Source: Spirosoma montaniterrae
GTDB lineage: Bacteria; Bacteroidota; Bacteroidia; Cytophagales; Spirosomataceae
Assembly: GCF_001988955.1 (NCBI RefSeq)
Contig: NZ_CP014263.1
Coordinates: 2,232,001 to 2,296,000 of the forward strand
DNA length: 64,000 bases
Direction of reading: 5' to 3'
This document shows positions 1 through 9,022 of the stretch, piece after piece. Positions within the stretch are counted from its first letter, which is position 1. The number at the start of each line of letters is the position of its first letter. The notes beneath the pieces were generated by a model. The model was given only the letters and a program-made list of their open reading frames with translations, was not told the origin of the DNA and did not search any database. Both the position numbers and the translations under genes were made by a program.

Positions 1-1353
1 GCCATAAACACTTCCTAATGTCCGATAAAGATCTGACGTAGAAGTTTTTCCGTTTGCTATGGCAAGCGGATTGTCTATATTCATGTTTTTCGAAAGAACA
101 TAGTTGTTGTTCTGATCAAAAACGGAAAGTGTAGGCTCATAGGCGATGGCAGCATAAATTATACCCGCTCTTTCGTTCAGATCCATCCCGTTGGCAACGT
201 AGGAGTCAGCTACGTAAGCCGAGGTAATGTTTGTACCAATAGTAAAATTCTTGTTTGTATGCTCAAGATTGACTCGGGCACTGTAACGTTTATTGGCCGA
301 GTTTATCAGCACGCCGTCCTGATCGAAATAATTTAGCGAGGTGAAATATTTCGTTGACTGGTTACCGCCTGAAAATGAGATATTATGACTGTTGATTGGG
401 GCGTTTTTACGGTACATTTGCCTGAGCCAGTCTGTTCCGCCCGAAAATTCACCGATTTTCAAATTGACATTTCCGGCTCCGGCGTCAATCAAACTGTTCA
501 TCACGGTTTTATACTCGTTCGCGCTCAACAGGTTAATGTCATTCATAATATTTTGAACCCCGTAGTAGGCATCATAGCTTACTTTCAGCCCGCCCTCTTT
601 ACCTCGTTTGGTGGTTATCAAAACCACCCCGTTCGCTCCTCGTGATCCATAGATTGCCGTTGCCGAAGCATCTTTCAGAACTTCTATTGAGGCAATATCA
701 GCCGGGTTAATTGAGTTTAATGGATTTCTCGCTGTACGCATTCCCGTAAAATTGGCTCCTGTTCCACTCACGGTAGTTGAGTTATCAATCGGAAAACCAT
801 CCACTACATACAAGGGTGCATTGCCAGCATTAAGTGACCCCATACCTCGAATGTTCACCGTAATTCCACCACCGGGTTCTCCACTGTTCTGAATAATCTG
901 AACACCTGAGACCTTCCCTGCTATTAGTTGTTCGGCAGAGACATTGACACCTTTGTTGAAACTCTTTTCGGTTAGGCTGGCCACCGATCCGGTTATATCA
1001 CTTTTCTTAGCAGTTCCATACCCAATTACAACGACATCGTCGAGTAACGAGACATTTGGTTCCAGCTCTACATCTATGCTTTTCCGGTTGAGGAGATCAA
1101 CTGTTTTAGTTAAAAAACCTACATAACTCACCGTGATTTTGCCATTCAGCCTGGGAACGGTAAGACTATACGTTCCTTCTGCATTAGTGATCGTTGCCAC
1201 GGTAGTTCCCTCAAGTTGAATGGTGGCTCCGGGCAAGAGTTCTCTGGTTTTGGCATCAATTACCTTTCCGGTAATTACATTTTGTGCTAAGGCCGTTATC
1301 GAAAAAAACAGCATTAGCCCTACCAGCCGAAATTTGAGTAGATTTCGTTTCAT
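1..1353 (-). CDS. SusC/RagA-type TonB-dependent outer-membrane receptor, N-terminal part
   Basis: The gene starts at 1353 and runs off the left edge, leaving about 451 codons. The product begins with a signal peptide (Lys/Arg, then a hydrophobic stretch ending in Ala-Leu-Ala-Gln). A carboxypeptidase-regulatory-like beta domain follows (residues about 20-105, ending in a Tyr-Val-Gly-Phe stretch). Next comes the SusC linker and TonB plug with the typical Val-Val-Val-Ile-Gly-Tyr-Gly-Thr and Tyr-Gly-Ser-Arg-Gly-Ala-Asn-Gly-Val motifs, then the start of the barrel. Family knowledge: such receptors import oligosaccharides or other large nutrients with a SusD lipoprotein. SusD would lie outside the window. 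It sits 69 bp downstream of the sugar-catabolism operon in the same orientation, so it probably supplies that pathway. The family is certain; the substrate is unknown. Confidence 0.93.
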   Translation of the reverse strand, partial: MKRNLLKFRLVGLMLFFSITALAQNVITGKVIDAKTRELLPGATIQLEGTTVATITNAEGTYSLTVPRLNGKITVSYVGFLTKTVDLLNRKSIDVELEPNVSLLDDVVVIGYGTAKKSDITGSVASLTEKSFNKGVNVSAEQLIAGKVSGVQIIQNSGEPGGGITVNIRGMGSLNAGNAPLYVVDGFPIDNSTTVSGTGANFTGMRTARNPLNSINPADIASIEVLKDASATAIYGSRGANGVVLITTKRGKEGGLKVSYDAYYGVQNIMNDINLLSANEYKTVMNSLIDAGAGNVNLKIGEFSGGTDWLRQMYRKNAPINSHNISFSGGNQSTKYFTSLNYFDQDGVLINSANKRYSARVNLEHTNKNFTIGTNITSAYVADSYVANGMDLNERAGIIYAAIAYEPTLSVFDQNNNYVLSKNMNIDNPLAIANGKTSTSDLYRTLGSVYG

Positions 1354-1422
1354 AGTTTTAAAGTAAAGGCAAGTCAGTTTAGAGAAGTGTTACTGTTCTT
1401 TGACTGGATCACATTTTATTGT

Positions 1423-2349
1423 TCATAGGCTTATCATGTTTAAATTGATCTCCTTTGCCAATTCTTTGAATTTATAGAACAGCGCGTCAAGGCTATCGTG
1501 ATCTGCTGTGGTCCTTAGCTCACTTCCATTGCGGCAAATTTGGGTGATACCCAGACCTCGTTTTTCGAGAATATATTTTGCACTGGCGGGATAGGTGTCA
1601 TGCATAACCCCCATGTTTTGAGCAAAAAACTGCTGCACTTTGTCTACGTCTTCTGAGTCATCATCGTAATGATTGCACAACCAGACAATCAGCTCAGGGA
1701 AATAATTTCCCTGGATACAGGATAGACCTGCCGAGTCGGCTTTCATTGAATCCACCGCATGCACCATGTAGGCATCGTAAAGAACAAAGTCCTCGGCGTC
1801 TTTACTGGCAGCAATCTTAGCCCGTACACTGTCTATATTTAGTGATGTATCCTTGTGAAATTTAATCCGTCCTGTCTTGACTAACTGCCCCAGCAACTCA
1901 GACCTTAAAATCCGTTTATAGGGCAGAGGGCATTCATAAAACCCAAGGGGAATATCCCCCGTTAGAGCAAGCAATTGTTTTACTCTGGCTTCAAACACGT
2001 CTTCAGAATCCATCTCTCCGGCCAGCAAGCTTGTAATAACAATTACACTGTCGACTCCCGTGCTATATATCTCCTTTACAAAAGCGGCCTGATTTTCTAA
2101 GCTGTCGGGGAAAGTACCTGTGGCTACTATAGGCACTCTTCCATTCACTTTCTGCACGATAAAAGACACAGAAGCCAGCATTTCTTCTTTGGAAAGATGA
2201 TACATTTCACTCGACAAGCAGTTGGCAAAAAGTCCGGCTGCTCCTGCTTCCAGGTAGAACTCGATCAGGTCTGCCAGGATTTCGTAATCAATAGCATTTC
2301 CATCCTGAAATGGAGTGAGCATGACAGGTACAAATTTTTTAGTTGTCAT
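1423..2349 (-). CDS. Dihydrodipicolinate synthase (DapA/NanA) family lyase
   Basis: A 308-aa protein of normal length for the class I aldolase DHDPS/N-acetylneuraminate lyase superfamily. It opens with the family's Pro-Val-Met-Leu-Thr-Pro-Phe strand. The Schiff-base lysine is in Lys-Phe-His-Lys-Asp-Thr-Ser at about residue 166, and the partner tyrosine is in Phe-Tyr-Glu-Cys-Pro at about residue 138. Members cleave or form 2-oxo acids, for example 2-keto-3-deoxy sugar acids with pyruvate. The start codon overlaps the end of the upstream symporter by 4 bp, which indicates translational coupling in the sugar operon. It is not a housekeeping dapA by context. The substrate cannot be read from sequence. 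The pairing with a ketose kinase is unusual because these lyases normally act on unphosphorylated or 6-phosphorylated 2-keto-3-deoxy acids. Confidence 0.85.
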   Translation of the reverse strand: MTTKKFVPVMLTPFQDGNAIDYEILADLIEFYLEAGAAGLFANCLSSEMYHLSKEEMLASVSFIVQKVNGRVPIVATGTFPDSLENQAAFVKEIYSTGVDSVIVITSLLAGEMDSEDVFEARVKQLLALTGDIPLGFYECPLPYKRILRSELLGQLVKTGRIKFHKDTSLNIDSVRAKIAASKDAEDFVLYDAYMVHAVDSMKADSAGLSCIQGNYFPELIVWLCNHYDDDSEDVDKVQQFFAQNMGVMHDTYPASAKYILEKRGLGITQICRNGSELRTTADHDSLDALFYKFKELAKEINLNMISL

Positions 2350-3905
2350 ATGGTTAAATTCCTTCTTAGTTTTTGAGTGAGGTTACCCGTGAGGAAAATC
2401 GATAATGTACCCACTACAATAATCATATTCGCATGTAGGGGGTATCGTAAATAATTGTATTGATCTGGTATGAGGTAAGAGAAGCTCATCCAGAGAATAA
2501 TCAAGACACCAATCAAACTAGCCGTAAGAGCATCTTTATTCGTAGTGTTCTTGCTCATTAAACCGAGTAGAAAGAGCCCCAACATGCCCCCTGCAAATAT
2601 TCCAGAAAGTGTCCACCAGACATCCAAAAGGCTTTTGACACCTATCATGGCTATGCCGCAGAGCATACCAATTAAGCCTACTATAACCGTGGCGATGTAA
2701 AGGATTTTCAAGTTGTTCTTTTCGGTTGACCTCGTATTGACATATCGCTTGTATATGTCTTCTGTAAAGACTGTGGCCGAAGCGTTCATGCCAGAACTTA
2801 TAGTACTCATAGCCGCAGACAGAATGGCAGAGACAATCAATCCTAAAAGACCGGTTGGAATCATATGCACCATAAAGTGCGGCATCACTTTATCGGCATA
2901 ATCTGATGGCTTCATCATTGTTGCCAGTTGCGCTACTTCCGGCTTATTGATCGCCAGACCGAGTTGCTCAGAAGCCGCCTGCAGTTTAATGGTCCGGAGT
3001 AACTCCGGGTTTTGCATATAATACGCGTATAAACAGGCTCCTATACTAAAAAACAGGAGAGACACAGGAACATAAATCCACACACAAAGCCATACCGACT
3101 TATTGGCTTCTCTGGTGCTGGTGGCTGCGTGGTAACGCTGGATGTAGTTCTGATCCATTCCGAAATTATTCAGATTGATAAAAAAGCCGTATAGCAGCAC
3201 AACCCAGAAAGATGAACGGACAAAATCAAACTCTATAGTACCAAGGCTGAATTTATTAGCTGCCGCTCCTATGGTAAGAATGCCGTCGAATCCCCCCATC
3301 ACTTGGTTCACCACTAAGTAAATAATGATTACTGCACCCAACGTTTTCAACAAACCTTGTACGACTTCGGTCCAGATTACGGCTTCAATGCCACCCATCA
3401 CGGTATATACTATAATGCAGATTCCCGTCACCACCATGATCGTCACCATGCTGTACCCTGTGAGAGCCTGCAAGGTCAATGAAATTCCAAAAAACACAGA
3501 TCCGATCCGGGCTAGCTGAGTGGATAAAAAACAGACCACTACATAGGTTCTGGCCCATGGACCGAATCGTTTTTCAAGATTGGTGTAAGCAGATACCTCT
3601 CCGGTACTCCGATAAAATGGGACAAAGTATTTAGTGGCAAACCAGGCGGCCAAAGGCATAGAGAGACTGAACACGAAGGCATTCCAATTACCTCCAAAAG
3701 CCTTACCCGGCACGCCAAGAAAAGTGTTCGAACTTAGAAAGGTAGCATAAATCGATATGCCTACTGCCCAACCAGGAATCCGACCAGCCGCTCGGGTAAA
3801 TTCATCGGCTGAGGTGTTTCTTCCGGAAAAGTAAACGCCAACCAATACCATTGCTATTAGATAGGCAATAATAATGGCAATATCCAATATCGGTAAATTA
3901 GTCAT
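2346..3905 (-). CDS. Sodium:solute symporter (SSS family)
   Basis: A 519-aa inner-membrane protein made almost entirely of hydrophobic helices (about 13 predicted). It has the SSS signature region around Gly-Arg-Ile-Pro-Gly-Trp-Ala-Val-Gly-Ile-Ser (residues about 41-51) and the following Phe-Leu-Ser-Ser-Asn-Thr-Phe-Leu-Gly-Val-Pro-Gly. This LeuT-fold family couples sodium uptake to sugars, sialic acid, amino acids or other solutes. It overlaps the kinase gene by 8 bp and the lyase gene by 4 bp, so it is clearly part of the same transcript. By context it should carry the monosaccharide processed by the kinase and isomerase across the inner membrane. The substrate is inferred from context only. 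Confidence 0.9.
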   Translation of the reverse strand: MTNLPILDIAIIIAYLIAMVLVGVYFSGRNTSADEFTRAAGRIPGWAVGISIYATFLSSNTFLGVPGKAFGGNWNAFVFSLSMPLAAWFATKYFVPFYRSTGEVSAYTNLEKRFGPWARTYVVVCFLSTQLARIGSVFFGISLTLQALTGYSMVTIMVVTGICIIVYTVMGGIEAVIWTEVVQGLLKTLGAVIIIYLVVNQVMGGFDGILTIGAAANKFSLGTIEFDFVRSSFWVVLLYGFFINLNNFGMDQNYIQRYHAATSTREANKSVWLCVWIYVPVSLLFFSIGACLYAYYMQNPELLRTIKLQAASEQLGLAINKPEVAQLATMMKPSDYADKVMPHFMVHMIPTGLLGLIVSAILSAAMSTISSGMNASATVFTEDIYKRYVNTRSTEKNNLKILYIATVIVGLIGMLCGIAMIGVKSLLDVWWTLSGIFAGGMLGLFLLGLMSKNTTNKDALTASLIGVLIILWMSFSYLIPDQYNYLRYPLHANMIIVVGTLSIFLTGNLTQKLRRNLTI

Positions 3906-5520
3906 AAGCTAATTTTTTATATCGGTTATACAGGGCATCATACGTTTTCTGCTTTTCCGGATTAGGGCTATACGTTTTTACGATTTTTGCCGCTATTGTC
4001 TTTTTAGCTTCCTCAATAGTGGGGTAAATTCCACAGGCAGTGGCGGCAAAAATAGTCGAACCCAACGCGCAGGTCTGCTCGCTGTCTATTATCTGAATTT
4101 CCACACCCATAACATCCGCCAAAACCTGTACGACATAGGGTGATTTATTGGGTATGCCTCCAGTAGCTATCACATGCTCAATTGGAATACCGAAGGCTCT
4201 GAAACGCTCCAGGATGGCTCTTGAACCAAATGCCGTTGCTTCAACTAACGCCTTGAAGAAATGTCCTGCCTGCGTAGCCAGGCTAAAACCGTACCCCGAC
4301 GCGTGAACCCCAAAATCAGCATCAGGTGTTCGTCTCCCATTATGGTAATCGGTAAATACCAGATCTGACTCTGTTACCTCTATTTGGCTGGCCTCACCAG
4401 TAACATACCCAAAAAATTTATCGTCCAGTTTATTCGCCAGTTCCACACTTAGCTGATCGCCAATAATAACCTGGGTAGGTTCCAGTATCATTTTTTTGAA
4501 CCAGTTGAAAATATCCCCGAAAGCCGACTGCCCAGCCTCAAAACCAATCATCCCAGGTTCAATAGAGCCATCTACCTGCCCGCAAATGCCCTCAACCAAA
4601 GGCAATTGGTCTGATGCTGGCACTACCAGCATGTCGCAAGTCGATGTTCCTATTACTTTGACAAGGGTGTAGGGAGCGATTCCTGCGCCTACCGCGCCGT
4701 GGTGGGCGTCAATGGCTCCAACAGTTACGATTGTCGCCGGATTAAAACCAAACTTGTTGGTAAAATAAGGAGCAATAGTTCCAAAGACCTGATCGGACGT
4801 ATAGGTTTCGGTATAGAACCTGTTGCTCAGCTTTTCAAATGTATTGTCTATAGCATTTAGAAACGCTGCAGAAGGCAAGCCCCCAAACGCTTCGTTCCAC
4901 ATGGCCTTATGCCCGGCGGCACAACGGTTTCTCTTTACAGCAGATGGGTTATCGGTTCCGCACAAATAGGCAGGAATCCAGTCGGATTGTTCCATCCAAC
5001 TGTATGCTTTCTGAAATACATGTTTGTCCGTTCTGTTGATGTGAAGAATTTTCGACCAAAACCATTCGGAGGAGTATATTCCTCCGCTGTACTTAGTGTA
5101 ATCCACCACCCATTTTTTTGAAAGCGCATTTATTTCCCCGGCCTCCTCAATGGCACTATGATCCTTCCAGAGGACAAACATGGCATTAGGATTTTCTAAA
5201 AACTCCGTTGACAAGGCCAATGGGCGGCATTTCGCATCTACTGCCACAGGTGTAGAACCGGTCGTATTAGTACCAATAGCCAAAACATTGGTAGCGCTTT
5301 CTACGTCAAAAAGTTTTCCAAATACCTCATCGATAGACTCTATATAATCCAAAGGATGCTGGCGATATTGGTCCTTTTCCGGGTTGCAGTATAGCTGGGC
5401 CTTCCATCGCTTATAGTACGAAATTCCAACTGCTACTTCTTCTCCATTTACTGGGTTGAGCAGCAATCCCCGAACGGAATCCGTACCAAAGTCCAGTCCT
5501 ATCACGAGCTTCTTTTCCAT
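3898..5520 (-). CDS. FGGY-family carbohydrate kinase, ribulokinase-like
   Basis: A 540-aa protein with the N-terminal phosphate-binding motif Gly-Leu-Asp-Phe-Gly-Thr-Asp-Ser-Val-Arg at residues 8-17. The Gly-Thr-Asp-Ser-Val-Arg-Gly form is typical of ribulokinase (AraB) rather than xylulokinase or glycerol kinase. The C-terminal FGGY domain carries the Ala-Thr-Gly-Gly-Ile-Pro-Asn-Lys-Ser motif. Length fits AraB (about 550 aa). Expected reaction: ATP-dependent phosphorylation of a ketopentose in the cytoplasm. It lies 4 bp downstream of the isomerase gene and overlaps the symporter. No araA- or araD-type genes are adjacent, and the isomerase is FucI-fold. The natural ketose could therefore be ribulose, a deoxy sugar or a less common pentose. 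Confidence 0.85.
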   Translation of the reverse strand: MEKKLVIGLDFGTDSVRGLLLNPVNGEEVAVGISYYKRWKAQLYCNPEKDQYRQHPLDYIESIDEVFGKLFDVESATNVLAIGTNTTGSTPVAVDAKCRPLALSTEFLENPNAMFVLWKDHSAIEEAGEINALSKKWVVDYTKYSGGIYSSEWFWSKILHINRTDKHVFQKAYSWMEQSDWIPAYLCGTDNPSAVKRNRCAAGHKAMWNEAFGGLPSAAFLNAIDNTFEKLSNRFYTETYTSDQVFGTIAPYFTNKFGFNPATIVTVGAIDAHHGAVGAGIAPYTLVKVIGTSTCDMLVVPASDQLPLVEGICGQVDGSIEPGMIGFEAGQSAFGDIFNWFKKMILEPTQVIIGDQLSVELANKLDDKFFGYVTGEASQIEVTESDLVFTDYHNGRRTPDADFGVHASGYGFSLATQAGHFFKALVEATAFGSRAILERFRAFGIPIEHVIATGGIPNKSPYVVQVLADVMGVEIQIIDSEQTCALGSTIFAATACGIYPTIEEAKKTIAAKIVKTYSPNPEKQKTYDALYNRYKKLAYD

Positions 5521-5524
5521 AGGA

Positions 5525-7126
5525 TCAGATTCCGCAAAAATTTACGTTGATTCCCAGATTAACGAAAGTTGCGGCTTTGATTTCTGCGGCTTTACGTACC
5601 TCATAATCTCCGTCAACATAGACCACCTGAATGTGGTTTGCTTTATGTTTAGCCATCATTTGGTCACGGCTCACTCCGTCAAGAACGCCATGCATTACAG
5701 GCCATTGAGGGTCGGTCAGTTTCCAGAGACGGTCAACTTCCGCATCTGGCAATTCTACGCATCTACCCGTACCGATATCACACCAAAGCTTATCGTTTTC
5801 AATATAAACCCTGCTCCATACAATCTTTCCGGGCCTGCTCACTCCGCGAAGTGTACCCCCGCCTTTTCCGAAAAACATAGGTGGCTGACGCATACTAACT
5901 GCCCCGGCATAGCCACCACCTTTAAAATGTGATGCAGGAGCCGCTCCCGAAATCAAAAAAACCCATACAAACTCTTCTTTGCCATCTATAGTGAAGGTTT
6001 CACCATACCGTAAATCGTGTAGGGTATTATCGCCATTAAGTCCAAGTTCTCGCCAGAGGTGATAGGTAACGTAACCATCTATACCAGCACATTCGTCTAC
6101 CTCATTGAAATGAGGCAATGCTACTTTCGGATATAATTCTTTCCCTTTACCAGTAAAAACCGGCGGGCGATCCGTATTATTTAGCAGCCCTTCTGCCAAA
6201 TCACTCGCTGCTGTAAGTTCCTTTAAACCTTGCTGATATTGAATACCGATCGTGTCGCAACCAAATTCGTCAGCCAGTCTAACAGCCGCAATGTACATTT
6301 TGCATTGTTCCAGCGTTTGCTCTTTGGTAAGTTCATTGACCGGGTCAGTTCCCCAAACAAATTTCATTCCTTTTTGGAGCATCCAATCCAGCACTGCGTT
6401 TGCTTCTGCATCCGAAACGGTCTGCATGGTAGCATATAAGGTCGACTGGCTTAATCGCTCCTTATAGATACCAAGAGCCTGTATTAAATCATCAGGTACG
6501 ATGGCATTGAACATACCCATGCAGCCCTCGTCAAACACCCCCATAATTACTTTATCGTCCTTAATGCGGGTAGCAAGTTTTTCAGCTATGATTAGGTCTC
6601 TCTCCTCTACATTATTGATAGCAAACGGATTTACATGGGAGAGGTCATGGATAACCTTACCGGTGTCCAGCCACTCGTTTAATTTTGCGGTGAAGAATGG
6701 ATCATCAAAGTCTTTACTCCATAAAAAACTATATTTCACACCGGCTTTTGTTAATGAACCCGTAAGGTTAAGAGCACCAACAAGCCCAGGATAGGTGCCA
6801 TCCCAGTTGGCTACAACCAAGATGGGACCTTTATGCGAAATGAGTCCGGCCAAAACGTGGTGACTGTACTGCCATACGCTTTCGGCTACTATCAGAGGCC
6901 GCATTTTGTCTATTTCTCTGAAGATCTTTATTCCTATGTGCTGGTAATCGATAAAACCATGCCCTTTTTCTTCATTATATGCGTGGGCTCTTTTGATTTC
7001 CCAGGAATAGTTACGTAAGGCCGCTGCCAGGTCTTCTTCCATTTTTTGTTGCATCGGCCAACACTTAAGGTTAGCCGATGGCCTGAGGTCCCCACTACAG
7101 ACCAGAAGTGCATACTTGTGCTCCAT
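5525..7126 (-). CDS. L-fucose/L-arabinose isomerase-fold protein
   Basis: A 533-aa protein resembling the FucI/AraA superfamily. The N-terminal Rossmann-like part has a Leu-Val-Cys-Ser-Gly-Asp-Leu-Arg-Pro motif. The middle contains the Gly-Val-Phe-Asp-Glu-Gly-Cys-Met-Gly-Met strand with metal-ligand-type acidic residues, followed by the Gln-Tyr-Gln-Gln-Gly-Leu-Lys and Asn-Glu-Val-Asp-Glu-Cys-Ala-Gly segments. Such enzymes interconvert aldoses and ketoses with a divalent metal. The longest open frame would start at a TTG codon at 7153. The ATG at 7126 is preferred because it opens a normal N-terminus and is preceded by AAGGAAAG. It is the first gene of the minus-strand operon and divergent from an AraC regulator. 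Substrate specificity is not determinable from sequence. Confidence 0.82.
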   Translation of the reverse strand: MEHKYALLVCSGDLRPSANLKCWPMQQKMEEDLAAALRNYSWEIKRAHAYNEEKGHGFIDYQHIGIKIFREIDKMRPLIVAESVWQYSHHVLAGLISHKGPILVVANWDGTYPGLVGALNLTGSLTKAGVKYSFLWSKDFDDPFFTAKLNEWLDTGKVIHDLSHVNPFAINNVEERDLIIAEKLATRIKDDKVIMGVFDEGCMGMFNAIVPDDLIQALGIYKERLSQSTLYATMQTVSDAEANAVLDWMLQKGMKFVWGTDPVNELTKEQTLEQCKMYIAAVRLADEFGCDTIGIQYQQGLKELTAASDLAEGLLNNTDRPPVFTGKGKELYPKVALPHFNEVDECAGIDGYVTYHLWRELGLNGDNTLHDLRYGETFTIDGKEEFVWVFLISGAAPASHFKGGGYAGAVSMRQPPMFFGKGGGTLRGVSRPGKIVWSRVYIENDKLWCDIGTGRCVELPDAEVDRLWKLTDPQWPVMHGVLDGVSRDQMMAKHKANHIQVVYVDGDYEVRKAAEIKAATFVNLGINVNFCGI

Positions 7127-7272
7127 CTTTCCTTGTCTCTTGAGATAGTACAAAGATTGAATGCTTGTATCAGAAAAGAATTCATTAAATTTTCCAACTT
7201 ATCCAACATATTATCACATTGAATAAAAAAATGGCTGGATATTAATAGCTTCGTATATAACTAAGTATTTCG

Positions 7273-7366
7273 GCCAAAGTGGTTCTTCGCGTTGGCTGGT
7301 GGTGATGACGTTAAGATGAGTAAACAGGCCGGGTATCACCGAAAGTGATGAAGAACTCACTTTGGC
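7273..7366. repeat. Imperfect long-range inverted repeat between isomerase and araC-type gene
   Basis: The left arm (7273-7288, GCCAAAGTGGTTCTTC) pairs with the right arm (7350-7366, GAAGAACTCACTTTGGC) with a single bulged base, separated by about 61 nt. It lies in the 272-bp divergent promoter region, 33 bp before the AraC-type start codon. It may be a folded leader, a regulator binding pair or a remnant of a small mobile element. The role is inferred only from position. Confidence 0.5.
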
Positions 7367-7398
7367 TGAAACACACATAACTGTGAACATAACTAACT

Positions 7399-8259
7399 AT
7401 GGTGCCTAAACTTCATATTGTTCCTAAACAGATTGACAATGCGTTTAGTATTCGTCATGATAAAGTGCCACAATTTGGCTCTATCTGGCATTACCATCCT
7501 GAGATCGAGCTTCATTATCTTATAAAAGGTGAAGGAATTCGTTTCGTGGGGGATAGTATAGGCAATTTCCAGCAGGATGATATGATTCTTATGGGCTCAA
7601 ATGTGCCACATACCTGGAAATGTAATAGCCCCAGTTCTTCAGATTATCATGTAGAAGCTTTGGTACTTCACTTTCATCCTGAATGTCTGGGAAAGGAATT
7701 TCTTAATGTATACGAAACTCAAGGGATTTCGAAACTCTTTGAACAAGCTAAAACTGGGCTGGTCATCAAAGGAAATTCGAAAGAGAAAATTAAACGGCTT
7801 ATGTGGCGGATGCTACAGGAGACGGGCTTGAACAAAGTGGTTTACTTGCTTAGAATCTACGTTATTTTACTGGAAAGCAGAGAGTATGAGATTTTATCGA
7901 ATACTATTGAATACACAAAATCCAATCAACTTGATGGAAATAGAATGGAAAAGGTACTTTCATTTACCTTACAAAATTTCAGGAATAAAATTCTGATTGA
8001 GGATGTGGCAAAGCTCACAAATCTGAGTGTTACTTCTTTTTGCCGCTACTTTAAAATGACAGCTAATAAATCGTACTTTGATTTCCTTACGGAGGTACGC
8101 CTTAGCCATGCCTGCCGTTTACTTATTAAAACGGACTACACGATAGCGCATGTTGCCCTGGACAGCGGATTTGAAAACACCTCTAATTTTTACAGGCATT
8201 TCAAAAATATTAAAGGAACTACGCCCAAACAATACAAGAATGTATTTTTTTCAGGGTAA
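7399..8259 (+). CDS. AraC-family transcriptional regulator with cupin sensor domain
   Basis: A 286-aa protein. The N-terminal half (about residues 15-110) is a cupin-like ligand-binding domain with clustered histidines and acidic residues (Trp-His-Tyr-His-Pro-Glu-Ile-Glu-Leu-His). The C-terminal 100 residues form the AraC double helix-turn-helix, including Ile-Glu-Asp-Val-Ala-Lys-Leu-Thr-Asn-Leu-Ser-Val-Thr-Ser-Phe-Cys-Arg-Tyr-Phe-Lys and the Gly-Phe-Glu-Asn-Thr-Ser-Asn-Phe-Tyr-Arg-His-Phe-Lys recognition segment. It is divergent from the sugar operon and probably activates it when the sugar binds the cupin. Its A+T-rich codon use matches the operon, which supports one inherited block. Confidence 0.9.
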   Translation: MVPKLHIVPKQIDNAFSIRHDKVPQFGSIWHYHPEIELHYLIKGEGIRFVGDSIGNFQQDDMILMGSNVPHTWKCNSPSSSDYHVEALVLHFHPECLGKEFLNVYETQGISKLFEQAKTGLVIKGNSKEKIKRLMWRMLQETGLNKVVYLLRIYVILLESREYEILSNTIEYTKSNQLDGNRMEKVLSFTLQNFRNKILIEDVAKLTNLSVTSFCRYFKMTANKSYFDFLTEVRLSHACRLLIKTDYTIAHVALDSGFENTSNFYRHFKNIKGTTPKQYKNVFFSG

Positions 8260-8596
8260 TTCACTATGGTGTTCCTGCTTAGTTAGTCAGCTTTTAACCT
8301 AATTCAAACTTGGAGGGTATAGGCCGAAAATTGTACTTTCCCCTTTCCCACTTGATTCTTTGACGTATCGTTGGGCGGGCGTCTGGTAATCTAACGACTG
8401 GCACTTTCGCTCGCAATTGTCGCAATGAAAGTACTTCTCTAACCCCTTCTACAAAGATAAGCCGTCTTAACCATATCCATAACCGGACTGTTTTATCGCT
8501 AGTACGTGAATGGCCAGGCATTGACGACTATAATTACCACCACACGGACGGCCCCGTACAGATAAGGTCCGGATTCTTCGCCCGCCAAAAAGCTGA
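8260..8596. other. Intergenic stretch without an intact gene
   Basis: No convincing coding frame was found. At 8523-8555 the plus strand reads Asp-Asp-Tyr-Asn-Tyr-His-His-Thr-Asp-Gly-Pro, which resembles the extreme C-terminus of IS3/IS481-type transposases. It is too short to assign. The stretch leads directly into the transposase remnant at 8597, so it is probably part of the same decayed insertion. Confidence 0.5.
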
Positions 8597-8790
8597 TCTG
8601 CCACAAAATCCATTCAGAACTCAATTGCTTTTCTGGATCGGTTGTTGGAGCAGATGTCTTTCCCTATTCAGCGTATTCAAAGGGATCGGGGTCGAGAGTT
8701 TTTTGCCTATTGCTTTCAAGAGCGACTTATGGCTTGTTATATCAAGTTCCGTCCAATCAAGCCACGCTCTCCCCACCTCAACGTTTGAGC
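8597..8790 (+). pseudogene. IS481-like transposase (rve integrase core) remnant
   Basis: One plus-strand frame reads Thr-Lys-Ser-Ile-Gln-Asn-Ser-Ile-Ala-Phe-Leu-Asp-Arg. It continues through Phe-Pro-Ile-Gln-Arg-Ile-Gln-Arg-Asp-Arg-Gly-Arg-Glu-Phe-Phe-Ala and Ile-Lys-Phe-Arg-Pro-Ile-Lys-Pro-Arg-Ser-Pro-His-Leu-Asn. That is the catalytic core (second Asp to Glu region) of IS481-family DDE transposases. It is preceded by a stop codon and broken by a TGA at about 8786, where intact relatives continue into Gly-Lys-Val-Glu-Arg. The next frame resumes with Phe-Glu-Arg-Ala, suggesting a small deletion. No terminal repeats or complete element remain, so this is an inactive fragment. Confidence 0.75.
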
Positions 8791-8974
8791 GGGCAGTTTG
8801 GTACGAAGCGAAACCAGCGAGATAACTTTGCCGTGATGGCGAGCCAGTTTACGCAGGCGTTTCAGGGCCGATTCGGCTATTTCCCGGAGAGAAGCCTGCA
8901 CATCGGCAAACAGACTAACGATAGGTTTCGTGGCATTCCAACTGCTAAATAATACTGTCGGCGCAAGCCCGATT

Positions 8975-9013
8975 CAGATGGGTTTCAACGTCGGAAGCGA
9001 TGAAACCCATCTG
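8975..9013. repeat. 13-bp perfect stem-loop
   Basis: CAGATGGGTTTCA (8975-8987) and its exact reverse complement (9001-9013) flank a 13-nt loop. There is no T-run on either side, so it is not a standard intrinsic terminator. It sits between transposase debris and the promoter of the DUF4239 gene. It could be an insertion-element end or a transcript-stabilising hairpin. Confidence 0.6.
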
Positions 9014-9022
9014 GATAATGTG

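Noticed and set aside
1341..1360. CTTTAAAACTATG shared by the start regions of the SusC gene and the RiPP precursor
   Set aside because: Thirteen A+T-rich bases around start codons in a low-G+C context are likely chance.
7127..7153. Longer isomerase frame from a TTG at 7153
   Set aside because: ATG at 7126 gives the family-like N-terminus and has a purine-rich site before it; TTG starts are rare.
8790..8948. Minus-strand open frame with a plausible helical peptide (Glu-Ile-Ala-Glu-Ser-Ala-Leu-Lys-Arg-Leu)
   Set aside because: No family recognised and no start or stop context; it lies inside transposase debris.
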